Source: Stipa capillata (lineage: Eukaryota > Streptophyta > Magnoliopsida > Poales > Poaceae). From it: DNA of 64,000 bases. The notes below the pieces were generated by a model, which had not been told where the DNA came from, ran no database searches, and saw nothing but the letters and a program-made list of their open reading frames with translations. The stretch is taken from positions 1 through 64,000 of the forward strand of contig JAGXJF010003277.1 of the NCBI GenBank assembly GCA_019208055.1, read 5' to 3'. Made by a program: the position numbers and the translations under genes. Positions 57,201 to 64,000 of this stretch are shown here, in pieces; the first letter of the stretch is position 1; the number at the start of each line of letters is the position of its first letter.

Positions 57201-60200
57201 GCATCATCAGCAACCTTGGCAGCATCGACATCAGCCTGAGTGGCTGCCGGGACAGGAGCCGGTGGTGCCGGCAGTGAAGGCTCGACAGGGACGATAGGAC
57301 ACGGCGAACAGGAGGACATCGCCGGAGAGAACACCCCAAAGGCGAAGACCACGCATGTGAATGCGCATGTGGGCGACGAACTCGGTGTAGTTAACACCGT
57401 CGAAGATCACCGGGCAACGAGGGATGGAAACGAAGCCCGACGACGAAGACATTGTACCTTTTTTTTTGGCTGCTTACGAACCGAGAGACGCGTTACTCTG
57501 TTCTGAACTCAGAACAGAGCACGCGGGGGTAGCGGCGCCCCTGAGCACCGGGCGGCGGGGGAGCCGGCGGTGGGCGACGGTGCAGGCGGGAGGGCGAATG
57601 GCTGGAGAGGCGCCGGCCCGACCTCAGCCAGCGGCGAGCTTGGGCGGCGAAGCCGGGGAGGCCGGCAGGCGGCCGAGTGGCGCGGGGGAGCGGCCGGCAG
57701 GGGAGGCCGGCGGGCCGGCGGTCGCGCAGAGGCAGGGGCGCAGGGAGGGCAGCGGGCGGACGGGCCAGCGGGCAGACGGCCAGCGGCCGGACGGACGGCC
57801 GGGGAGACCGGCGGTCGGGGAGGCCGGCGGGCGGCCAGGGAGCCGCAGCTGGGCGGAGGCCGACGGGCGGCCGGAGTGCGTGAGCGGGCGGCGGTGGAAA
57901 TAAGGAAATTAAAACCCTAATCGCTCTGATACCATGTTAGGGAAATAGGAACTTAATGTATTGCACAGCCCAATAGGCAAATATATAGTACAATATGGAA
58001 TACAAGGCAAGACGAGGAACCCTAATCCAATACAAATACAATATGGAATATGGAATATATCAATCCTACTATATCTCTAACAGTTTCCATGGTCTACAGA
58101 TCCTAAATTGAGTGCACCGGTGACAAGGATGGTTGGCACAAAGCTCAAAGGACTAATATGTAGCCATGGACGTTGTGCGGGATCGTGCATCTCAAGGCAA
58201 GGCACGTTTGGACAATGGCCACGTGGAGGCGAACGTAGAAGATCAAGTCAAGTGAAGGGCATTTTGATAAAAGTGCAAAAGTCCTCGAAACCCATGGGCA
58301 AGAAACAGTGGGTAGTGATGCGGCTAGTTAGGGTAACGGTCTTGTAAGCCGAAGGATGAACGACTCTCCACTCAAGTCAGCACTTGGACATCCATGCGAG
58401 TGAGTATGAGAGAGTTGAGCTTAGTAGGCATGTCCACTAAGGCCCATGTAGGGCTTAGGACCAAGTGGGAGGTGGGGGGTCACCCCCTCACACTATAAAT
58501 ACCCCTTGAGTGCTAGGGTTAGCAATCACTAAAAAGTTAGATGGTGGAGTTAAGGTATGCACTATAATGACAATAGATTTACTTAATCAGTTTAGGAATG
58601 AAACTTCTGTTCAAACCATGATATATATAACTTAGTATTCATTTCAAAAAAATAGTTAAACCATGATATATATAACTTAGTATTCATTTCAAAAAAATAG
58701 TTAAACGTATCCACGTATCGGCATCTTTGGAAGTTGTTGTATCCCCAAGTTTGTATCCATATCCGTGCCACATAGTTTGATTTTTGGTTCAAGAAGGCAA
58801 GCTTTGCTTGGACCACAATTGGTAGAAGTAGAGGTTTTTGTTTTTGGTTTCTTTGTGCTTAGTAGAGGGGTATGAACAGTGGGATGAATCACTATGATCA
58901 AGAAACCCCATGAGTTCTTCATGATCTAAGTTTTTCGGTTTTTCTTAAACTTGGTACAATTTGTGTTCAACCGAGGAAAGGTCCAAACTTTGGCAACTAA
59001 GCCATGATCCATCACTTGGAATACATGCCAAGGACCTAGGTGAACATATCTGCAATGTTTGGAAAGTTACTTTGGATGGTTTGAAATCTGTGTTCGTATT
59101 TTGGTTTCGCAAAGTGCCGGTGCAATTTGGGTTGTTTGGATGACAGGTGAAAACTTCGAGTAGCTGTGTGCCAATTGCCACTTGATTTAGCACCCTGCCA
59201 CCTTGAAGAACACCCCTGCAAAAGTTCACCTCTTTTTCAGTATGTTAATTGGTCCTCAAACTTCATGTCGTGAACTCCTTTTGGGTTCGCACATATCAAG
59301 GTGCTGCAAGGAAGTCCAAAGCAGCAGTCACTCTTCAGTTCCAGTTAGCAGCAGCGCCAAGCTTCAAGGTGGAGAAGAGGCGGACTCAGCAAAGGTCTTG
59401 GAGGATTGAGTCCGAGTAGGAGATGGACCAGATCACTGAGTCCGAGTAAGAAGTGGAGTCAGGTCTAGCAGGAGGACAGCACTACAAGTTTTAGGGAAGC
59501 AAACAGAAAGTATCCATGTTGGATACAAGTCAATCAGTTAGGAAAGGATGGAGTTAGAATTGAGTTGTCCTAGAGTCAGAGTCAGACTACAAAGTCCTAG
59601 CCAGGATCAACCCAGCCTAGTATGACGGCCGCTGCGTGTCTCTTTCTGAATCAATAGAAAATTGCCTTCCCAGTTTCAGAAAAATATTTGCCTTCCCCAA
59701 ATCAACCATAGCTCAGAGCCTCGTTGCCCCTGCCACACAAGGGTGAGCGCAACTTATAATGCTACCAAATCCAATCGAAGCCTGAGATTCACGATCTCCT
59801 TTGTTCCCCTCTCAAGTTCCAGTAAAAACCAGCCCACACCACTCCAATTATTTTTTCTCTTTGCCTTTTGTCATGAAAAATGATATTTCATGAAGCTATA
59901 TGACACACTCAAACCATGACCAGGCACAAAATGCAGGGGAGAAACATGACAACGTAAGTTCAGATGGCAACATTAACTCGATATGACATCACATGCTAAA
60001 TCTGACATAATAAAATTACCTTGTTGTGAGATCTATCAAGGGCAACAATTTCTCCCTTGTCCCTCATAAGGATAGCAATTGCTGTTGTTTTTCCTCCTGG
60101 AGCAGCACACATGTCCAGTATTCGCTCTCCTGGCTGGGGATCTATTAAATAAATCAAAAAGTTGGACATTACAAATCAGGGTGGAAAAATATATTGTAGG

Positions 60201-62371
60201 TCTATAAGCAAACTTGTTCAAAACCAGGCTAAGCTAAGGCCTAAAAGCAAAAACGTTCAACATGTTTTTCTGCATAAGAAAGAAAAGTCGCAAAATTCTG
60301 GAGCATGCAAGTAATATTTTGTAAGTCAATCGTATGTGGAAAGGCATGTGGCTAGGAGAAAAAATTATTCAGATGTCCCAAGATTCAACATTTCAACTGC
60401 TTTATTTCTAGCAAGAATATATCTGCTGACTATCCAACAGCTTCTCAGACTGTTTCAGTTAAATAAAAATATGTAAATTCAAGGTGACCCTAGCTTTCTC
60501 TCTGTACTAGAACCTAGTCAACTCAGCAAACTGTCATGTACAAATTGAATATGCTGTTCTTCTAGGTTGACCTTTATTTCTTCACTTATTTATCAAATGT
60601 GGCACCAAACTTTCTTTTCATAATTCAATTTTCTTAGTCGTAACCATTGCTTATTTGTTTAGTCACTACCTGCATTTAATCTAACTTGCTAGAAAGCAAG
60701 CAGTTGATTGAACTCACATACTATATGTCTATATATTATACATACACACAATAAAGATCATAATAACAGATAAAAGATGACTTAGAACTTGTAGAAAGCA
60801 AGTAGTTGCTCAAATTCCTCTGATGAAATCATACTTCTGGTTAAGAGATGGAACAACAGAGATATTTTCTAGAAAAAATTACAAATCATACCAAGGACAC
60901 GAGCAGCCACAATACTTGGCAAATTTTGAAGAAATATCTCCCCTTCAAGAACGTCTAAATGATAAAAGCAGCAATCAGGGGTTATGAATTTGAAAAGGTA
61001 TAGTACTATAGTCAATGATAAAGCCAAGGTCAATGGATTATCAAAGTAGAGCATTTATAGACATTAACTAAGGTGCTAGTTGAGTAAATTATATAAAAGA
61101 CAGAGCATAACAATCAAACTTCAAAACTTGGGACACATGTCAACAAAAATTCACTAATTAAGGCATTAGGCTCCATGCACACTATATCAATTTATTGAGC
61201 TTTGCCACACATATCACCAAGAACTAGCAAGTCCAAACTCTGAATTAGAAGATAAATATGTGTGACCATTTGGTTACTAGGCCACAACAACGGACATGAT
61301 CTACAGTGAGATGTTAGATGGAAGATAACTATGGATAATTGCACTTTGTTGTTGATGATGATCAAACAAATGACATGACAAAGTACATTCACTATCCTAG
61401 ACAAGAAATAACTAACGATAGTGATCAGCAAGAAATACACAAATGCCAGATGCCTTCTAATGCATACAAGTTCCCCAACTTCAGAAGATACACTAGTTCA
61501 AATGAATGGATATAGGAATTGTTTTGTTCATGGTGGCTGTCATACTCCTGTATGACTGCTTCTATTGTATGTTCTTCCTATAGAAGTTAGCCATGAATGT
61601 TCCCAGCAAATAAAACAAAAGCCACATATATAATGGTTAAAATAAAATAAATGCCACACCTTTTCCAGTAAGTCACATAAGTTGTCACACACAGCATTAG
61701 ACAGTGAAAAGTTTGCTCACCAATCAGACAGCCGCTTATATAGTATATTAATAGAATGAAACATAGAATGGATGTTTACAAGATATTGGAGGTTCCTTGC
61801 TTTTTTGCAGCAGTATATTCAAGAAATGTAGCAAAGATGAAAAAACATACCATTGAAAGATGGGAGCTTGTATACCCTATCAGTCATCTCTACTGCAACT
61901 CCATGAAGAACACGAAATATTCCAGCCCTTGACATTGCAGCGATCCCTTGACCAATGTACAAACCCTTTCTTTCTTCATAATGTGCATCTGCAACGTTCA
62001 GTAGATTTTATAACTTTATGACCGTGTGTTTTGGTCAGGGAAAACAACGTTGTACTTCAAACTATAACAATTTTGATCAGGGAAACAACCTTGTACTTCA
62101 AACCATATCAATACAGCTCAACCATCTACTCCAAGGCATAACAGACAACATATATAGAAAAAGAGATCAACTTATTCAATAAGCTCCCAAAAAGAACTGG
62201 AAACTTCCACTAAAAAAGCTTGCCTGACTGCAACCCCTGTAGAACGGTTCCTCGTGTTATACCAACAGCCCAACCATTGTCCTCAACAGGTTGCTCAATA
62301 GCGACTGACACTGCAACCTTATCACCCTTTTCAACATGTGAACTGCAAGCCAAAACACCAGGGACATACAC
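39207..62371 (-). CDS. NSUN6-like RNA (cytosine-C5) methyltransferase with PUA domain; 5' end outside window
   Basis: NSUN6-type enzymes use SAM to methylate cytosine C5 in RNA (tRNA-Cys/Thr acceptor C72 and mRNA sites in animals). Ten exons, 5' to 3': 62371-62224, 61988-61851, 60954-60892, 60141-60020, 52199-51962, 51596-51388, 50822-50722, 50123-50042, 40954-40890, 39336-39207. They join in one frame of 431 codons to TGA (39209-39207). Residues counted from the first exon here: PUA-type VYVPGVLACSSHVEKGDKVA (1-20); SAM motif ILDMCAAPGGKTT; motif IV DRVLLDAPCSALGLRP; motif VI YSTCTINPG with the catalytic Cys; end IGSCKLPNKAYTE then DPSSSLDTMGFFIAKFNVG. About 110-150 N-terminal residues should lie past 64000. 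Between the SAM domain and motif IV is a long hydrophilic stretch. The first intron uses a GC donor; the others are GT-AG. Confidence 0.93.
39593..40222. mobile_element. TIR element / MITE in the last NSUN6 intron
   Basis: Arms of about 140 bp: the left TGCAAAAGTCTAAGTTTAGTCC is matched inverted by GACCAAATTTAGACTTTTAC on the right, and inner words GTGGTTTCACACACGTGG / CACATGTGTGAAACTAT also pair. The AT-rich centre has no ORF. Its ends resemble those of the neighbouring element at 40278-40584. Confidence 0.65.
40278..40584. mobile_element. MITE, about 307 bp with about 130-bp arms
   Basis: GGAAAAAGTTTAGTTTCAGT at the left pairs with ACTAAAACTAGACTTTTTCC at the right, and inner words TGCACCCTCAACTATTGATA and TATCAGTTGTTGAGGGTGCA pair almost perfectly. 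The centre is GC-rich. The CCTCAACTAT motif is shared with the element just upstream. Confidence 0.75.
41300..42440. other. GC-rich 5' part of the Harbinger element
   Basis: 41340-41970 is extremely GC-rich with repeated CACCGCCGCCGCTCGCCC-type words, including a near-duplicate of GTCCACGGCCGAGCTCTGC. Open frames on both strands are low-complexity. An open frame at 42138-42440 (100 codons) has no recognised domain. Probably the element's promoter/leader region. Confidence 0.5.
43005..43890 (+). pseudogene. Harbinger ORF1, Myb/SANT-like DNA-binding protein, one in-frame stop
   Basis: In PIF/Harbinger elements the Myb-like ORF1 partners the transposase for DNA binding and nuclear import. Exon 1 (43005-43299) reads VWDAFMTRTFVEICNDE, GNRPSGWLSTVGYNNLEARF and FERTGKRLTRKQFKKK, the Myb/SANT-like (DUF-type) domain, and LNNSATGLG. 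A TGA at 43281-43283 follows DEW, where the family has a second Trp. After a GT-AG intron (43300-43387), exon 2 continues in the same frame (AKQEYAKFRDGPPAHLE) through a Ser/Lys-rich basic stretch to TAG at 43890. A few residues between KQFK and KDY appear lost relative to the family. Without the TGA it would be one continuous protein. Confidence 0.85.
44059..45421 (+). pseudogene. PIF/Harbinger transposase (DDE_Tnp_4), inactivated
   Basis: This enzyme cuts and joins element ends through a DDE active site. Exon 1 (readable in the main frame from about 44127 to 44871) has RMSRRVFDALHQTL and the first Asp in GCIGAIDGTHVK. The intron 44872-44958 is GT-AG. Exon 2 has the second Asp in VDSGYPNRTGY and the Glu in NVIERSFGVLK, then MALHNFIRE. 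Lesions: a frame change between the acidic start (44059, MSDDEEYNDEEF) and the main frame near 44125-44150; a 1-bp loss just after the intron (about 44971) if the splice is as drawn; and TAG at 45149-45151 where the family has Trp. The C-terminus ends at TAG 45421. Confidence 0.88.
45660..46030. repeat. AT-rich low-complexity tract
   Basis: AATAAATAAATAAT, then GA-rich, then about 230 bp of degenerate (TTTTTCTGATTTTT)-like repeats. This is a simple-sequence tract inside the Harbinger 3' part; the ORFs over it are artefacts. Confidence 0.85.
46224..47044. other. Unassigned intron sequence between Harbinger and the long-TIR element
   Basis: No domain is recognised. The stretch at 46660-47030 is moderately GC-rich with short frames on both strands, which may be a fragment of another repeat. 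Confidence 0.35.
47052..48497. mobile_element. Foldback-type element: 494/495-bp inverted arms around a 457-bp loop
   Basis: The left arm (47052-47545) and right arm (48003-48497) are inverted copies over nearly their whole length: TCTAGACTCAAAATTTACAAAA near 47104 matches the inverse near 48428, and CGACTTCGCGCCGAAAGCAGCA near 47240 matches near 48295. TATCAGC flanks it (47045-47051 and 48498-48504), a probable target duplication (7 of an expected 9 bp if MULE-related). The arms hold alternating GGCGTTTG and CAAACGCC words and GTCGGCCGAC-type words, so they are internally palindromic. The loop is Pro/Ser-rich in several frames and contains a diverged internal duplication (near 47758-47835 and 47886-47965). 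No transposase. Confidence 0.88.
48505..49890 (+). repeat. LTR-like sequence interrupted by the foldback element
   Basis: After the foldback element the host reads GTTGGGAGATGCATCTTGACC, resembling the start of a grass gypsy-type LTR. Degenerate TCCGGAC..TCCGAGTG units recur through 48860-49560, and a TATATAAG box lies near 49624. Boundaries and family are inference. Confidence 0.4.
52450..52888. repeat. Older repeat, left part, split by copia-3
   Basis: Non-coding intron DNA (52450-52888) that appears to continue at 58083 on the other side of copia-3. The right part has a CTATAAATACCCC box near 58493, as in an LTR U3/R region. The identity of this older repeat is not established. Confidence 0.35.
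52894..53038 (-). repeat. 3' LTR of copia-3
   Basis: 145 bp, very similar to 57935-58082 apart from small indels (for example ATAGTTTTGG against ATATGG). Confidence 0.9.
53046..55700 (-). pseudogene. Copia-3 integrase, reverse transcriptase and RNase H, broken
   Basis: In element order: integrase at 55662-55060 with the three acidic positions in FIDDFSRYTW, RADSAGEY and GVAERKHRH; a linker with Ser/Pro-rich stretches (55041-54560); reverse transcriptase N-part at 54518-54204 (ERYKARFVARGFQQQHG, DVKNAFLNG); a frame break, then the YVDD-containing part and LGPLRYFLGIEI at 53980-53231; RNase H with FSDATWASDPSDRRS; and the tail DSTCAISVARDPVKHE at 53276-53046, ending FSVVDPP. At least three frameshifts are needed to read through. 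Confidence 0.9.
55700..57452 (-). pseudogene. Copia-3 gag and protease, broken
   Basis: Gag starts at the minus-strand ATG at 57452 (MSSSSGFVSIPRCPVIFDGV). The gag domain continues in shifted frames (YDQQVSDYQVALDTYRDEL at 57047-57397; LEFQRVYEFLSWLRKEFEP from 56816). A CX2CX4HX4C knuckle (CTCCNKAGHVESTC) lies near 56480-56525, and the protease motif WILDSGASFHMTSDSS near 56210-56260. A further break lies between protease and integrase at about 55850. Confidence 0.88.
57470..57934 (-). other. Copia-3 leader with primer binding site and GC-rich tract
   Basis: TGGTATCAGAGC on the minus strand (about 57934-57920) is the primer site. From 57900 to 57520 the leader is extremely GC-rich, with repeated GGCCGGCGG/GGCGGCC words. 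Open frames across it on the plus strand are compositional. Confidence 0.8.
57935..58082 (-). repeat. 5' LTR of copia-3
   Basis: 148 bp, partner of 52894-53038, adjoining the primer site. Confidence 0.9.
58083..60015. other. Repeat-derived intron sequence right of copia-3
   Basis: LTR-like sequence with a CTATAAATACCCC box near 58493, a 45-bp tandem duplication (58613-58702), and a stretch near 59400-59640 rich in GAGTCCGAGTA/GAGTCAGA words ending close to GAATCAATAG. No coding domain is recognised. Confidence 0.4.
58613..58702. repeat. Perfect 45-bp tandem duplication
   Basis: AAACCATGATATATATAACT... at 58613-58657 is repeated exactly at 58658-58702. Confidence 0.9.
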
Positions 62372-64000
62372 CTGAAGATAAAGCAAATGAACAGGAAAGA
62401 TCAAAACATACAGAAAAGAAGTACAGGCTTTGCAATAACAGTGAACTTGCAGTAAGATAGCATCTAGTAACTGAGGTATTCCAAACTTCCAAAAAAACAA
62501 CACATCACCAAGACAACCACTCCCGACGCACTTCCTGAAAGGCACCGAAGCACACAAACTCTTTGCGCTGCCGAAGGTCGCCCCTACCACAATGAGGTTA
62601 TCCCACACCCCATTGGGCAGGCCAGATCCAGTGTGACCCACCAAAAGGGTGCAAGAAACCTCGACAGCCCCAGAAGTGCATGAAAGGGACCCCAAAACTA
62701 GCGCCCAAAGGAAGGGCCCTGGGGTGCCCGGGGGCGGCTCCGCAGCGCATAGTCTACATCACCGTTGCCAAGAAAGAAAAACCAATCCACTATGCGAGGA
62801 GCAGACCCAGGCCACTCCAGTTTCGATGAAAGGACCATGTACCACTGCACCCCACACCATCCGCAACACCATCCCTGCTACCTGCCACGGGTGGCCCTGT
62901 CATACACACGGCCCGAGATCACCGCACGCGTCGACACAACGCCCAACGACGTCGCGCCGATTCTGAGTCTATCGACCCGACACCCTTTCTGAACCATTGT
63001 GCCCTGCGGAGTCCACCACCATCACTACCTCCAGGAGCCACTACCCTGAGATCCACCACCTAAAAACATAGGCGCAGTGCCCCATAGCCCAGGCACCATG
63101 CAGCCCTAGCTGCCCAAGAGCACCAACACCGGCTGCAGCCACCACGCCAACAACCAGGGCTCGTCCCAACATCCGCTCCTGACAAAGATGGTTGGGACAG
63201 CCGTCATCACTGCACGGCTGCACAGGGCCTCACCACGTCGCCGCGACACCTGGAATCCCCACGTCAGTCAGGCCTGACACGCCCGCACAGGGGGAGGGCA
63301 CCTCGCCGAACGGGCCGACTGCCTTACTACACCAATAGCAAAGGGTACCACCTTTGTAGCACCCAGCCATAGCCCCGCCCCTTGGAACGAACGCTACAGT
63401 GCCACTTATCGAGGCCGCTGCCCGGGCCTCCTCCACCCTACCAAGAGTGACAGTTGGGGACCCCAACTGCTAGAATAGTTGAGCCACCATTCGAGGGCAT
63501 CACCTCAATGTCTATGGACCACCAGGCTCCCACTGTGCTCACAATGATCACAAGCCAGCCTCATGTCGACCCTCCATGACGCCTCCGTTGTCGGCCACAA
63601 CGTCACGATCACCGAAGACAACACAAACGCCGGTTGTACCTTGTCGCACGGCCTCCCTAGAAGCTCGGTCACTCATCTTGCCACACCACTGCCCTAATTG
63701 TACCTCGTCACACGGCCTCCTAGAAGCCCAGCAACACATCTTGCCACACCACTACCCTTGCCACCACCCGAAGCTGAGGAGTCCCACTCGCAGGCCACCC
63801 ACGACCACGAATGCCCTTCACCACTGCTCGAATCGAATGAAGCAACGCCCTATGCTCACACCAGAGTGAGCCCGTGCTTGAGGCACACACTGCATGACGC
63901 CGACTCGGATACACATGAGCGGACGCCCCTCATGACCAAGGATAGCCTGGGCATGTCAGCCGATGCCTGCCGCAGGACTCGCGACCACATCGCACCGGAT
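62372..64000. other. Upstream intron of the NSUN6-like gene with GC-rich unassigned repeat
   Basis: The acceptor AG at 62373-62372 shows that an intron continues to the right. From about 62500 the sequence becomes Pro/Thr/His-codon-like and GC-rich in several frames (CCACCACC, CGCCAAC words) up to the window edge. It looks like an inserted repeat, but no domain or terminus is visible. Upstream exons of the gene must lie beyond 64000. Confidence 0.45.

Larger units (their letters stand above)
52894..58082 (-). mobile_element. Copia-3: Ty1/copia LTR retrotransposon in an NSUN6 intron
   Basis: Short LTRs of 145 and 148 bp (52894-53038 and 57935-58082), both TGTTAGGGAAATAGG...CTCTAACA as read on the plus strand. 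On the minus strand the right LTR is followed by the primer site TGGTATCAGAGCGATTAGGG. The element contains gag with zinc knuckle, protease, integrase, reverse transcriptase and RNase H in order, all degenerate. The outer flanks (TTGTC and GTTTC) are not a clean duplication. It differs from copia-1/2 in LTRs, primer site and protein family. Confidence 0.92.
52200..60019 (-). other. 7.8-kb intron of the NSUN6-like gene carrying copia-3
   Basis: Splice sites are GT at 60019-60018 (after ...RSHNK) and AG at 52201-52200 (before VMGILKLADEM). Copia-3 is in the same orientation as the gene. An older repeat appears to lie on both sides of it. Confidence 0.85.

Overview
The window is repeat-dense nuclear DNA from a grass (Poaceae; rice-like, but the sequence alone does not fix the species). 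Evidence: spliced plant genes with GT-AG introns, nested LTR retrotransposons, CACTA, PIF/Harbinger, MULE-like and MITE elements, and short GC-rich 'grass-type' coding islands in an AT-rich background. It contains two convincing host genes; almost everything else is transposable-element DNA.

Layout. 1-860: unassigned flank with a 63-bp tandem duplication. 861-12405: a minus-strand Ty1/copia element (copia-1) with 267/268-bp LTRs and a perfect GATAC target-site duplication (TSD); its gag-pol is broken, and its leader is interrupted by a nested element at 7003-11898 (TSD GGGTT) that has a 4.4-kb 5' LTR, a 193-bp internal region and a shortened 279-bp 3' LTR. 14166-18594: a second copia (copia-2, plus strand, TSD ATGAG), a relative of copia-1 with a different U3 and no gag. 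21213-23920: an intact eight-exon pirin-like gene. 23936-25437: a TIR element starting 15 bp after the pirin stop codon. 25438-38500: a mosaic of a CACTA end with a DUF8039-like fragment, a decayed gypsy element, an LTR-like remnant, a MULE-like element and a MITE.

39207-62371 (minus strand): ten consecutive in-frame exons of an NSUN6-type RNA m5C methyltransferase (PUA domain plus NOL1/NOP2/Sun catalytic domain). The 5' end lies beyond the right edge of the window. Its introns are inflated by transposons: two MITEs in the last intron; a 5.13-kb PIF/Harbinger element (41091-46220, TSD TAA) and a 1.45-kb long-inverted-repeat element (47052-48497) in a 9-kb intron; and a complete but degenerate copia-3 (52894-58082) in a 7.8-kb intron. 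The exon frame is nevertheless open from the PUA domain to the stop codon.

The most unusual signals that gene families do not explain are: an array of seven 29-30-nt palindromes in the copia-1 leader (6395-6666); serial hairpin modules in the 3' UTRs of both copias; the asymmetric LTRs of the nested element, explicable by TGTA microhomology; and the 47-48 kb foldback element, whose about 495-bp arms are themselves built from alternating inverted GGCGTTTG/CAAACGCC motifs.
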